A DNA stretch of 64,000 bases from Azospirillum oryzae. GTDB lineage: Bacteria; Pseudomonadota; Alphaproteobacteria; Azospirillales; Azospirillaceae. Within the stretch, counting starts at the first letter, position 1, and each line of letters begins with the position of its first letter. The notes under the pieces were generated by a model. The model was given only the letters and a program-made list of their open reading frames with translations. It did not search any database and was not told the origin of the DNA. Below are positions 38,045 to 48,756 of the stretch, one piece after another. The stretch covers positions 1 through 64,000 of the forward strand of contig NZ_VTTM01000003.1 in the NCBI RefSeq assembly GCF_008364795.1. Direction: 5' to 3'. Position numbers and translations under genes: made by a program.

Positions 38045-38836
38045 TCACCAAGTCGGAATGATGGAACCGTTGAAGCGCGTTTCGATAAACTGCCGCACTT
38101 CGGGCGAACGATACAGCGCAATGAAGCGCTTGATCGTCGGGTCTTCCATGCGATCCTTGCGGACCGCCCAGACCAGGCTCCACTTGGACTGGTCATCCTC
38201 CAGCACCAGCGCCTTCTTCGGCTCCAGCCCGGCCAGCACGGCATAGTTGAGGGTGATGACCGACGCATCCACGTCGTCGAGCGAGCGCGGCAGCTGGGCG
38301 GCGTCCAGTTCCACCAGCTTGATGCCCTTCGGGTTGACGATGTCGGCGATGGTGGTGTTCAGCCCGGCCCCCTCCTTCAGCCCGATCACGCCGGCCTTGG
38401 CCAGCAGGAACAGGGCGCGGGCGCCGTTGGTGGGGTCGTTGGGGATCGACACCGACGCACCTGGTTTCAGGTCGGCCAGCGCTTTCACCTTGCTGCTGTA
38501 GACGCCCATCGGCACCACGACGCTCTTGGCGACGGAGACGATGTCGTAGCCGCGCTGCTTCACCTGATTGTCCAGGAAGGGCTGATGCTGGAAGTTGTTG
38601 GCGTCGATGTCGCCGGCCTGGAGCGCCGCATTCGGCATGTTCCAGTCGGTGAACTCGATCACCTGCGCCTCGATGCCCTCCTTGACGGCCAGCTTGGCGG
38701 TGAATTCCAGGATCTCGCCATAGGGACCGGCCGACACGCCGAGCTTCAGCGGAGCGGCAAGGGCGGAGATTGGGGCGGAGGTTGCGGCGGTCAACAGGCC
38801 GGCGGCGACGGCCACCGACATCAGGATGCGCTTCAT
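38045..38836 (-). CDS. metQ: MetQ-type methionine-binding protein, copy 2
   Basis: A second NlpA/MetQ binding protein, 263 residues, clearly paralogous to the copy at 35484-36275: both share AGP(H/Y)(A/G)(Q/E)ILE, IEFTD, NFQHQPFLDNQVK, IPNDPTNGAR and VELDAAQLPRSLDDV. The signal peptide is cleaved near ALA-APLKLGV; there is no lipobox. It is the first transporter gene of the operon. Two binding proteins on one permease may widen substrate range, for example D-methionine or methionine sulfoxide. Confidence 0.92.
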   Translation of the reverse strand: MKRILMSVAVAAGLLTAATSAPISALAAPLKLGVSAGPYGEILEFTAKLAVKEGIEAQVIEFTDWNMPNAALQAGDIDANNFQHQPFLDNQVKQRGYDIVSVAKSVVVPMGVYSSKVKALADLKPGASVSIPNDPTNGARALFLLAKAGVIGLKEGAGLNTTIADIVNPKGIKLVELDAAQLPRSLDDVDASVITLNYAVLAGLEPKKALVLEDDQSKWSLVWAVRKDRMEDPTIKRFIALYRSPEVRQFIETRFNGSIIPTW

Positions 38837-38884
38837 CGGGTCTTTCCTCGGGGTTTCTGGCAGCGGGTTTTTTTTGATGGAGCG

Positions 38885-39085
38885 TCAGCGGCGGCGGGTG
38901 TCGGGCAGCCGGCTGTAATGCTGGTGGGCGGCGCGCTGGGCCTGTCCGACATTGCGGAAGACACGGCGGTCGAGATCGCGGAAAGCCCAATCGGAAACGA
39001 AGAAAGTGAAGCCGCCGCGTTCGGCGACGACGATGCCGGCGGAGCGGCCCTGGACTTCGATGGCGTAGGCATTGGCGTGGGTCAT
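38885..39085 (-). CDS. Small conserved-looking protein, 66 residues, met operon
   Basis: I do not recognise a named family. From the ATG at 39085, preceded by GGGGGAG, it reads MTHANAYAIEVQGRSAGIVV and then a compact strand-rich section (AERGGFTFFVSDWAFRDLD) and a basic tail (HQHYSRLPDTRRR). There is no membrane segment or signal peptide. It lies between the leader ORF and metQ in the same direction, so it is likely expressed with methionine uptake under the same riboswitch. Confidence 0.65.
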   Translation of the reverse strand: MTHANAYAIEVQGRSAGIVVAERGGFTFFVSDWAFRDLDRRVFRNVGQAQRAAHQHYSRLPDTRRR

Positions 39086-39213
39086 GGCGAAGGACTCCCC
39101 CGGAATATGGGTCCGTTGCGCGGCTGGCCCTCGACGATCGCGGGGCGGGCGGCGCACGTGCTTTCAGGACTGGCGGATGTGCGGGATGGGCACTGTGTCT
39201 TGGGGCCGCGAGA

Positions 39214-39300
39214 TCAGCGGCAACACAGGCCCGGGCGCATCATGCAGGCCGGGAAAGCGGTCCGAAGCACGGATGGGGGAGCGGAAACTCGCGAGGTCAT
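39214..39300 (-). CDS. Leader peptide ORF, 28 codons, ends MMRPGLCCR
   Basis: A short reading frame directly after the SAM-II-like aptamer. The ATG at 39300 is preceded by AAGGAGAG, a strong ribosome site six bases away. The peptide has Cys19, Met20 and Met21 and closes with Leu-Cys-Cys-Arg before TGA, so sulfur amino acids are concentrated in its last ten residues. That composition is what a sulfur-sensing leader would have. No gene product is known to me; translation is inferred. Confidence 0.55.
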   Translation of the reverse strand: MTSRVSAPPSVLRTAFPACMMRPGLCCR

Positions 39301-39325
39301 TCCGGTCTCTCCTTCTTGAAGAGGT

Positions 39326-39400
39326 CCACGACCGGTATCGTGGCGCTTTAGCGTTTGGTGACGCGGCGCAAGCTGCAGGGTTCAAATTGCCGCGGGAGGC
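39326..39400 (-). promoter_or_regulatory. SAM-II type riboswitch and following hairpin
   Basis: On the minus strand, 39393 down to about 39343 reads GCGGCAATTTGAACCCTGCA, then GCTTGCGCCGCGT and AAACGCTAAAG. P1 is GCGGC/GCCGC; the ATTTGA loop, CTTGC and terminal GCTAAAG match the conserved positions of the SAM-II (metA) aptamer. A hairpin with six-base arms, CCACGA/TCGTGG (39343-39326), follows immediately and precedes the leader ORF's ribosome site. It is expected to repress the met transporter operon when SAM is high. Confidence 0.78.
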
Positions 39401-39621
39401 CCCGGCGGGGCGTCCATGAACATTTCTCTACCCCTTCCATGGAGTATGGTCAACCATAATTCTGAGCATTGTGTGAAATATCTGAATTCGCAAATTTATG
39501 CTGTTGAATTGATGCGGCGCGACAGCGACAGGTGACGGGCGCGTGGAATGTGCTATCTATCGCGTCGATGGTTCATCCGGGGCATGCACATCGCCCCGGC
39601 GAGCGATGCGAGGAGAGTGTT

Positions 39622-40341
39622 TTGTCCGCCGATCCCAGCGCCCAAGGGGTGACTGCCGCCGCGATGACGGCCACACCGGTTGACGACCAGCTGGTGCTGG
39701 CCCTGCCCAAGGGCCGTATCCTGAAGGAGCTGCGCCCGCTGCTGTCCCATGCCGGCATCCATCCGGAGCCGGCCTTCGACGACGACAAGAGCCGGCTTCT
39801 GCGCTTCGCCACCAATGTGCCGAACCTCAGCATCATCCGCGTCCGCTCCTTCGACGTGGCGACCTTCGTCGCCTTCGGCGCCGCCCATCTGGGCGTGGCG
39901 GGCAATGACGTGCTGATGGAGTTCGACTATCCGGAGATCTACGCCCCGCTCGACCTCGGCATCGGCGCCTGCCGCCTGTCGGTCGCCGAACCGGTGGAGA
40001 TGATGGAGGGCGACGATCCGTCGCGCTGGAGCCATGTGCGCGTCGCCACCAAATATCCGGAGGTGACCAAGCGTCACTTCGCCGCGCGCGGCGTCCAGGC
40101 CGAATGCGTCAAGCTGAACGGCGCGATGGAACTGGCGCCGACGCTGGGCCTGTGCCGCCGCATCGTCGATCTGGTCTCCACCGGTTCTACGCTGAAGGCC
40201 AACGGGCTGGTGGAGGTGGAGCATATCGCCGACGTCACCTCGCGGCTGATCGTCAACCGCGCGGCCTTCAAGACGCGGACGGCCGAGATTTCTCAGTGGA
40301 TCGACAAGTTCCGGGAGGCGGTGAATGCCCGTCAGGCTTGA
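39622..40341 (+). CDS. hisG: HisG, ATP phosphoribosyltransferase (short form)
   Basis: First step of histidine synthesis, joining ATP and PRPP. The core reads [43 protein letters not shown] and the PRPP site [13 protein letters not shown]. The short form lacks the C-terminal regulatory domain and normally needs HisZ. The TTG at 39622, with AGGAG seven bases before, gives 239 residues; an ATG at 39664 (225 residues) lacks a ribosome site. It overlaps hisD by 17 bases. Confidence 0.93.
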   Translation: MSADPSAQGVTAAAMTATPVDDQLVLALPKGRILKELRPLLSHAGIHPEPAFDDDKSRLLRFATNVPNLSIIRVRSFDVATFVAFGAAHLGVAGNDVLMEFDYPEIYAPLDLGIGACRLSVAEPVEMMEGDDPSRWSHVRVATKYPEVTKRHFAARGVQAECVKLNGAMELAPTLGLCRRIVDLVSTGSTLKANGLVEVEHIADVTSRLIVNRAAFKTRTAEISQWIDKFREAVNARQA

Positions 40342-41629
40342 TATTCGCGACGCGGACTTCGCAGCCGGGTTCGAGGCGCTGCTGCATGCCAAGCGCGAGG
40401 CCAGCGAGGATGTCCAGACGCTGGTCGCCGGGGTGATCGATCAGGTGCGCACGCGCGGCGACGCCGCCCTGATCGACTACACCGCCCGCTGGGACCGCCA
40501 GACCCTGACGGCGGAGACCCTGCGCATCGGCCAGGACGAGATCGACGCCGCCACCGCCAAATGCTCGGCCGAGACGTTGGAGGCGCTGGACCTCGCCGCC
40601 GCGCGGATCGAGGAATTCCACCGCCGTCAGATCCCGGAGGTCACCGACTATCGCGACGCTGCCGGCGTGCGGCTGGGCGCCCGCTGGACGGCGGTCGGCG
40701 CCGTCGGCCTCTATGTGCCGGGCGGCACCGCCTCCTACCCGTCTTCGGTGCTGATGAACGCCCTGCCGGCCAAGGTCGCCGGCGTGGAGCGCGTCGTCAT
40801 GGTGGTGCCGACGCCGGACGGGGCGATCAACCCGCTGGTGCTGGCCGCTGCCAAGCGCTGCGGCATCGACGAGATCTACCGCATCGGCGGCGCCCAGGCG
40901 GTCGCGGCGCTGGCCCACGGCACGGCGACGATCCGGCCGGTCGACAAGATCGTCGGCCCCGGCAACGCCTTCGTCGCCGCCGCCAAGCGGCAGGTCTACG
41001 GCCTCGTCGGCATCGACAGCATCGCCGGCCCGTCGGAAATCCTGGTGGTGGCCGATGGCAGGAACGATCCGGCCTGGATCGCCATGGACCTGCTGTCGCA
41101 GGCGGAGCATGACACCTCGGCCCAGTCGATCCTGATCACCGACGACGCCGCCTTCGCCGACGCGGTCGCGGCGGCGGTGGACCGGCACCTGGAAACGCTG
41201 CCGCGTACGGCGATCGCCGGCGAAAGCTGGCGGGAGCATGGCGCCATCGTCCTGGTCGGCGACCTGACGGCGGATTCGCCGGCCCTGGTCGACCGGCTGG
41301 CGCCGGAGCATCTGGAACTGGCGGTGGAGGATCCGGACGCACTGGCGGCGAAGATCCGCAATGCCGGCGCCATCTTCCTCGGCCGCTACACGCCGGAGGC
41401 CATCGGCGATTACGTCGCAGGTCCCAACCACGTGCTGCCGACGGCGCGCAGCGCCCGCTTCTCGTCCGGCCTCAACGTGCTGGACTTCATGAAGCGGACG
41501 ACCTTCGTCGCCTGCGACGCCGACAGCCTGCGGGCCATCGGTCCGGCGGCGGTGACGCTGGCGATGGCCGAGGGGCTGGAGGCGCACGCGCGCTCCGTCG
41601 CCCAGCGGCTGCCAGACTACAAAGAATAA
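40325..41629 (+). CDS. hisD: HisD, histidinol dehydrogenase
   Basis: Zinc- and NAD-dependent oxidation of histidinol to histidine, 434 residues, the standard length. Conserved blocks are [36 protein letters not shown], the zinc/catalytic [10 protein letters not shown] and APEHLEL, and [14 protein letters not shown]. The ATG at 40325 overlaps hisG, and the gene is followed 35 bases later by the UPF0262 gene, a usual alphaproteobacterial order. Confidence 0.97.
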   Translation: MPVRLDIRDADFAAGFEALLHAKREASEDVQTLVAGVIDQVRTRGDAALIDYTARWDRQTLTAETLRIGQDEIDAATAKCSAETLEALDLAAARIEEFHRRQIPEVTDYRDAAGVRLGARWTAVGAVGLYVPGGTASYPSSVLMNALPAKVAGVERVVMVVPTPDGAINPLVLAAAKRCGIDEIYRIGGAQAVAALAHGTATIRPVDKIVGPGNAFVAAAKRQVYGLVGIDSIAGPSEILVVADGRNDPAWIAMDLLSQAEHDTSAQSILITDDAAFADAVAAAVDRHLETLPRTAIAGESWREHGAIVLVGDLTADSPALVDRLAPEHLELAVEDPDALAAKIRNAGAIFLGRYTPEAIGDYVAGPNHVLPTARSARFSSGLNVLDFMKRTTFVACDADSLRAIGPAAVTLAMAEGLEAHARSVAQRLPDYKE

Positions 41630-41664
41630 GTTCTATAAAGATTGAAAAAGCGGGGAGGCGGGGC

Positions 41665-42150
41665 GTGACGACGGCGAAGAGCAAGCGGCGCATCACCCAT
41701 GTGACGCTCGACGAGCGGAGTGTCGTCCGCCACAAGCCGGAGGTCGAGCATGAGCGCGCCGTCGCCATCTTCGACCTGCTGGAGGACAACGAGTTCTGCC
41801 CCTGCGACTTCGCGGAGGACGGGCCGTACCACCTGCACCTGTCGATCGAGGACAACCGGCTGGTCTTCGACATCCGGCGCGAAGACGACAGCGTGCTCGA
41901 CCGGCTGATGCTGCCGATCACCGGATTCCGCTCGATCGTGCGGGACTATTTCCTGATCTGCGAGAGCTATTACGCCGCCATCAAGCGGTCGACGCCCTCG
42001 CAGATCGAGGCCATCGACATGGGCCGCCGCGGCCTGCACAACGAGGGGTCCGAGATGCTGCGCGAACGTCTGGCCGGCAAGGTGGAAATGGACCTGCAGA
42101 CCGCGCGCCGGCTGTTCACGCTGATCTGCGTCCTGCACATTCGCGGCTGA
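41665..42150 (+). CDS. UPF0262 family protein
   Basis: 161 residues, the length and sequence pattern of the alphaproteobacterial UPF0262 family: [48 protein letters not shown] and [15 protein letters not shown]. Function is unknown. It has no membrane segment and is acidic. The GTG start at 41665 follows GGGGAGGCGGGG. Consistent linkage to hisD and to infA-maf in this group suggests a housekeeping role. Confidence 0.88.
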   Translation: MTTAKSKRRITHVTLDERSVVRHKPEVEHERAVAIFDLLEDNEFCPCDFAEDGPYHLHLSIEDNRLVFDIRREDDSVLDRLMLPITGFRSIVRDYFLICESYYAAIKRSTPSQIEAIDMGRRGLHNEGSEMLRERLAGKVEMDLQTARRLFTLICVLHIRG

Positions 42151-42166
42151 CGGGCACGGGCGGCGC

Positions 42167-42640
42167 ATGGCCATGGCGGCGACCCCGGTCCTCACCCCTC
42201 TGCCGGTCACGAGCGTATTATTCGCCTGTACCTACAACATGATCCGTTCGCCGATGGCGGCGGCGATGATGCGCCATTACCACGGCACCCGCGTCTATGT
42301 GGATTCGGTCGGCGTCCGCGAGGGCGACGAGGTCGATCCCTTCGCCGTCGCGGTGATGGAGGAGATCGGCATCGACCTGTCCAAGCACCGCTGCCGCACC
42401 TTCGAGGATCTGGAAGACACCAACTTCGACCTGATCGTCTCGCTGTCGCCGGAGGCGCAGCACCGCGCCATCGAGATGACGCGCACCATGGCCTGCGACG
42501 TGGAGTTCTGGAACACCTTCGACCCCACCCTGGTCGACGGCACCCGCGACGCCATGCTGGAAGCCTACCGGCAGGTCCGCGACGGCCTGCTGGCCAAGGT
42601 GAAGCAGCGCTTCCCCCTGACCCGCGGCCCGACTGTCTGA
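42167..42640 (+). CDS. Low-molecular-weight protein tyrosine phosphatase-like protein
   Basis: 157 residues. The phosphate-binding loop CX5R(S) is present near the start, FACTYNMIRSPMAAAMM (Cys21, Arg27), as in low-molecular-weight phosphatases and arsenate reductases. A C-terminal EFWNTFDPTLVDG segment takes the place of the usual DPxY-type loop, with Asp in DPT as a candidate acid. It follows UPF0262 by 16 bases. Substrate is unknown; the family fold is well supported. Confidence 0.85.
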   Translation: MAMAATPVLTPLPVTSVLFACTYNMIRSPMAAAMMRHYHGTRVYVDSVGVREGDEVDPFAVAVMEEIGIDLSKHRCRTFEDLEDTNFDLIVSLSPEAQHRAIEMTRTMACDVEFWNTFDPTLVDGTRDAMLEAYRQVRDGLLAKVKQRFPLTRGPTV

Positions 42641-42676
42641 GGGGCCGGCGGCCCGGCGGTCTGAGGGCCCGGTGGT

Positions 42677-43873
42677 CTAACGTCCGGCCCGCGCCGGCCG
42701 CGTCGCCTTCTTCTGCCGCCAGCGCACCACCCCGGTCGCCAGAAGCAGGGCCGGCAGCAGCCCCGCGACCGCCACGAGGATGCGGCAGCACAGGCCGAAG
42801 CACTCGCCGTTGTGCAGCGGATGCTGCCAGCCGAAAAAGGCGTCGCCGGCGGTCCAGCGGGTGGGGTCGCGCAGGTCAAGGATGGTGCCGTCGCCGCCAT
42901 TCACCCAGACGCTGGTCTTGGGAAAGCGCCAGCCGGGCTCGCCGGCCTGGAACAAGCGGATGTGATAGGCGCCGCCGCCCTGCCCCGGCACCTCGACCCA
43001 GCGCGGTTCGGCCTGGGGGAAGCGGGCCAGCGCCGCGGCCAGGGCGGCATCGGCACCGACCGCCGTACCGCCCTGTGCCGGCGCGATGGCCGGTGCCGCG
43101 GTCACGGGGGACAGCCGCTCCACCACCGGCTTCACCCACTCCGGCTGCTCCATGACGACCCCCGTCACGATCAGGGGCAGCAGGACGACGAGGCCGTAGA
43201 CCCCCGCCAGCACATGGATGTCGAACACCTGCCGGACGAAGCCAGAGCGCAGGCGCGGCCGCAAGGCCCGTCCCCATTTCCCGGCCGCCGGCCACCACAG
43301 ATAGACCCCGCTGGCGAGGACCAGCAGGCTGCCGATGCCGCCCAGCGTCAGCACCGTCCGGCCGCTGTCGCCGGCCAGCAGCAGGTAATGCAGGTCGTAG
43401 ACCCAGGTCATCGCCGTCCGGCCCCAGAAACGGGAGGACAGCACCTCGCCGCTGTACGGACTCACCGCCACCATCAGCGGTGCGAAGGATTTGCCCGCCG
43501 TCTCCTGCGGTTTCATGTAGCGGGCCATGATCGGATGGTCCGGCCCATGCGGAATCTCCAGCCGCCAGCCGCCGCTGCGCGTGGGATGGGCCTCGCGCAG
43601 CGCCTGAACCACCCGGTCCAGCGGCAACGCTTCACCATGTCCCGCGGGCACCACCAGTTCGGGCGTCAGCACCCGGTCGATGTCCACGTAGAAGACCAGC
43701 AGGCTGCCCGTCAGCGCGGTCAGCGCCAACAGCGCCCCCACGGCCAGCCCCAGCGTCAGGTGCAGCATCAGCACGGCGCGGCGCACCCGCTGCCGCGAAA
43801 CGCCGAGAAAGATGCCGATTCCCCAGCCGCCCGGCCGCGTAGGCTTGATCCTGTGATCGCATTCGCTGTGCAT
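42677..43873 (-). CDS. PepSY-domain membrane protein (PiuB/iron-uptake type)
   Basis: 398 residues with about four membrane helices: one near residue 25-50 (LHLTLGLAVGALLALTALTG), a pair with YDLHYLLLAGDSGRTVL, and others near LAGVYGLVVLLPLIVTGVV and the C-terminus (RILVAVAGLLPALLLATGVV). PepSY-TM proteins of this type accompany ferric-siderophore receptors and are thought to reduce or release iron. No receptor lies beside it. The start at 43873 is chosen for CAGGAG nine bases upstream; longer starts are possible. Confidence 0.82.
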   Translation of the reverse strand: MHSECDHRIKPTRPGGWGIGIFLGVSRQRVRRAVLMLHLTLGLAVGALLALTALTGSLLVFYVDIDRVLTPELVVPAGHGEALPLDRVVQALREAHPTRSGGWRLEIPHGPDHPIMARYMKPQETAGKSFAPLMVAVSPYSGEVLSSRFWGRTAMTWVYDLHYLLLAGDSGRTVLTLGGIGSLLVLASGVYLWWPAAGKWGRALRPRLRSGFVRQVFDIHVLAGVYGLVVLLPLIVTGVVMEQPEWVKPVVERLSPVTAAPAIAPAQGGTAVGADAALAAALARFPQAEPRWVEVPGQGGGAYHIRLFQAGEPGWRFPKTSVWVNGGDGTILDLRDPTRWTAGDAFFGWQHPLHNGECFGLCCRILVAVAGLLPALLLATGVVRWRQKKATRPARAGR

Positions 43874-44136
43874 CTGGCGGGGCTCCTGGCGGATGGTCGG
43901 CATGGTGGCAGAACCATCCCGGATCCCCGTTCCGCCGGCCTTGACGGCCGTCAAATCCTCCGCAACACCGCACACGGCATGGTCGGTAATAATTTTGGCA
44001 TTCTGCAACTTTTTGCGCCGCGGGCAGTTCACATTGCATCCCCGCCAATGTTATTGAGCTGTGTCATCGCAACGCGTCGCGTGCCGCCCTAGGCTCGGGA
44101 GCGTCGACGAATTTTCGCGCGGAGAGCCGTCCATCC

Positions 44137-46479
<2,343 letters not shown>

Positions 46480-46546
46480 CGAGTCGGTGCTATAGTGGCT
46501 GCACCCCTCCCGGCAGGCTCGGCCGGTCTGCAGCGAAGTGTGTACC

Positions 46547-47731
46547 ATGAAGGTTGCGCAGCCCCCTCTCGCCCCCGTTCCGGAGCGCAAGCCCGATAGT
46601 CCCCCGTCGCTGGCCGATGGCGCCGGCGGCGAGTCGTCCTTCCGTGATGCGCTGGTCCAGACCAACCGGCCCGGCAGAGCCGCCTTGCCCGTCGGCCGCC
46701 CCGCCAACGGCCTGCTCCAGGACGGCCAGAAGGCGCCGCCCCTGCCGTCCGCCAAGCCGCCGGCCCCGATCCTGCTGGCCGACGGCACCCAGGTCCCGTT
46801 TCCGGCGGCCAAGCCGGTCACGCCCATCCGTCTGGCCGACGGCACAGCGGTACCGCTCCCGACCGTCAAGCCGGAGGCGCCGGTCCTGCTGGCGGACTCC
46901 GCGCCGGCGGACGGCGAGGCCGCTCCACCACGCGCGCCCCTGCCCGGGCTGAAGCCGGCGGTGCCGGCCCCGGCGCAGGGTCCGACCCCAAGTTCGAAGA
47001 AGGTGGCGGAGACGGTCAAGGCGGTGAACTCCGATGATCCGACCGCCACGCGGGTGCTGATCGCTTCGCAGCAGGTCGCCGGCCTGTCGGGCCACAGCTT
47101 CACCGCGATCCTCGCCCAGGCCACCCAGGAAAGCGGGCTGGACCCCGGCGCCAGGAACAGCCGCAGTTCCGCCGCCGGCCCGTTCCAGTTCCTCGAATCG
47201 ACATGGCTCGACCTGTTCCGCCGCCATGGTGCCGCCTATGGCCAGGGTGAGTTGGCCTCGCACATCCAGGTCCGCAACGGCGTGTCCAGCGTCAAGGATC
47301 CGGCGATCCGCCGCCAGATCCTGGAACTGCGTCACGACGTCGACCTGTCGGCCGGCATGGCCGCCCGCTATCTGGCCGAAGGGCGCGAGGCGCTGGAGAA
47401 CCGGCTGGGCCGTCCCGCCAGCGAATCGGAGAGCCGCATGGCCTATGTTCTGGGCTCCGGCGGGGCGGCGAAGCTGATTCGCGCCGCCGAATCGAGCCCC
47501 GGCGCCGTCGCCGCCGACCTGTTGCCCAGCGCGGCGAAGGCGAATCACAACCTGTTCCACGACCGCTCCACCGGCCGTGCCCTTACCGCGGCGGAAACGG
47601 TGAGCCGGCTGACCCGCCGCATGGAGATCGACCAGCGCGAGATGTTCGCGGCGATCGGCAAGGCGCTGGAACAGCCGCGCCGCCTGGAAGAAGGCGGTGC
47701 ATCGCCGCTCAACCCCTATCAGTCGGTCTGA
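46547..47731 (+). CDS. Lytic transglycosylase (SLT) domain protein with repeat-rich N-terminus
   Basis: 394 residues. The C-terminal part carries a transglycosylase fold: [19 protein letters not shown] with catalytic Glu195, then [15 protein letters not shown]. The N-terminal 150 residues are Pro-rich and include three near-identical 19-residue units of the pattern ADGTxVPxPxxKPxxPxxL (about residues 58-115). There is no signal peptide, unusual for a cell-wall enzyme, so export may use another route. It follows the sensor kinase gene by 67 bases. Confidence 0.85.
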   Translation: MKVAQPPLAPVPERKPDSPPSLADGAGGESSFRDALVQTNRPGRAALPVGRPANGLLQDGQKAPPLPSAKPPAPILLADGTQVPFPAAKPVTPIRLADGTAVPLPTVKPEAPVLLADSAPADGEAAPPRAPLPGLKPAVPAPAQGPTPSSKKVAETVKAVNSDDPTATRVLIASQQVAGLSGHSFTAILAQATQESGLDPGARNSRSSAAGPFQFLESTWLDLFRRHGAAYGQGELASHIQVRNGVSSVKDPAIRRQILELRHDVDLSAGMAARYLAEGREALENRLGRPASESESRMAYVLGSGGAAKLIRAAESSPGAVAADLLPSAAKANHNLFHDRSTGRALTAAETVSRLTRRMEIDQREMFAAIGKALEQPRRLEEGGASPLNPYQSV

Positions 47732-47766
47732 CGCGGCAGGGGTTACAGGGTATTTTCGCCACACAA

Positions 47767-47783
47767 CGCGGGGCTGCCCCGCG
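47767..47783 (+). terminator. Hairpin after the transglycosylase gene
   Basis: Perfect seven-base arms CGCGGGG/CCCCGCG with a three-base loop, 36 bases past the stop. No T-tract follows. Farther on, TTGACC at about 47826 upstream of infA could be a -35 element for the infA transcript. Confidence 0.45.
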
Positions 47784-47888
47784 CGGATGGCTGCGGCCGA
47801 ACGCATCGGCGGTGGGAATCCCCCTTGACCCGGCGGCCTTGGAAGGTCAGTTATTGCCGCGAAACTTTTAGGACGGACATAAGGGCCT

Positions 47889-48107
47889 ATGGCAAAGGAA
47901 GATCTGATCGAGTTTTCCGGGACCGTCGTCGAATTGCTTCCGAACGCGATGTTCCGGGTGAAGCTCGACAACGATCACGAGGTTCTGGCGCACACCTCCG
48001 GCAAGATGCGTAAGAACCGGATTCGCGTCCTGGCGGGCGACCGCGTCAATGTGGAAATGACGCCGTACGACCTGACCAAGGGCCGCATCACCTTCCGGTT
48101 CAAGTAG
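47889..48107 (+). CDS. infA: Translation initiation factor IF-1
   Basis: 72-residue OB-fold protein binding the ribosomal A site during initiation. The sequence is almost canonical, [20 protein letters not shown] to GRITFRFK, with the [17 protein letters not shown] block. It is followed by maf, rng and yacG, the expected alphaproteobacterial order. Confidence 0.98.
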   Translation: MAKEDLIEFSGTVVELLPNAMFRVKLDNDHEVLAHTSGKMRKNRIRVLAGDRVNVEMTPYDLTKGRITFRFK

Positions 48108-48132
48108 CATCCTTGCTGCATCGCGGTTCCCC

Positions 48133-48756
48133 GTGACGATCCCGTCCAAGGCGCCCCGGCTGGTGCTGGCTTCGGCCTCGCCCCGCCGGCTCGACCTTTT
48201 GCGCCAGATCGGCATCGTGCCCGACGCCGTCGATCCCGCCGATCTCGACGAAACGCCGCAGCGCGACGAACTCCCGCCCCAGCACGCCCTGCGTCTGGCG
48301 GCGGAGAAGGCGTCGTGCGTCGCCGCGCGCCACCCCGATTCTTGGATTCTCGCCGCCGACACCGTGGTCGCCTGTGGCCGCCGCATCCTGCCCAAGGCCG
48401 AACGGGAGGAGGAGGCGCGACGCTGCCTGTCCCTGCTGTCCGGCCGCCGGCACCGGGTGATCGGCGGTATCGTCCTGCTGATTCCAGGGACGGAAGGCCA
48501 TCGCCGAATCGACCGGCTGGTCCGCACCGACGTCACCTTCAAGGTGCTCGACCGGGCGGAAACCGACGCCTACATCGCGTCCGGCGAATGGAAGGGCAAG
48601 GCCGGCGGCTATGCCATCCAGGGCCGGGCGGGGGCGCTGGTGCGCTGGATCGGCGGCTCCTACAGCAACGTCGTCGGGCTGTCCCTGCACGAGGTCGCCG
48701 GCATGCTGCACGGCGCCGGCTTCCCGCTTCCTCCCCCGACACCTCCCGCGCCATGA
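48133..48756 (+). CDS. maf: Maf family nucleotide pyrophosphatase
   Basis: 207 residues. Maf proteins hydrolyse non-canonical nucleoside triphosphates and are linked to septum control. The motifs LVLASASPRRLDLLRQIG at the start, ILAADTVVACGRRILPK mid-protein and EWKGKAGGYAIQGRAG are all present. The GTG start is at 48133. A Pro-rich tail, FPLPPPTPPAP, is extra. It overlaps rng by four bases. Confidence 0.95.
   Translation: MTIPSKAPRLVLASASPRRLDLLRQIGIVPDAVDPADLDETPQRDELPPQHALRLAAEKASCVAARHPDSWILAADTVVACGRRILPKAEREEEARRCLSLLSGRRHRVIGGIVLLIPGTEGHRRIDRLVRTDVTFKVLDRAETDAYIASGEWKGKAGGYAIQGRAGALVRWIGGSYSNVVGLSLHEVAGMLHGAGFPLPPPTPPAP

Noticed and set aside
44004..44017. Fur- or Irr-like site TGCAA-N4-TTGCG upstream of the PepSY gene
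   Set aside because: Short and imperfect; it does not match a known box well enough to annotate.
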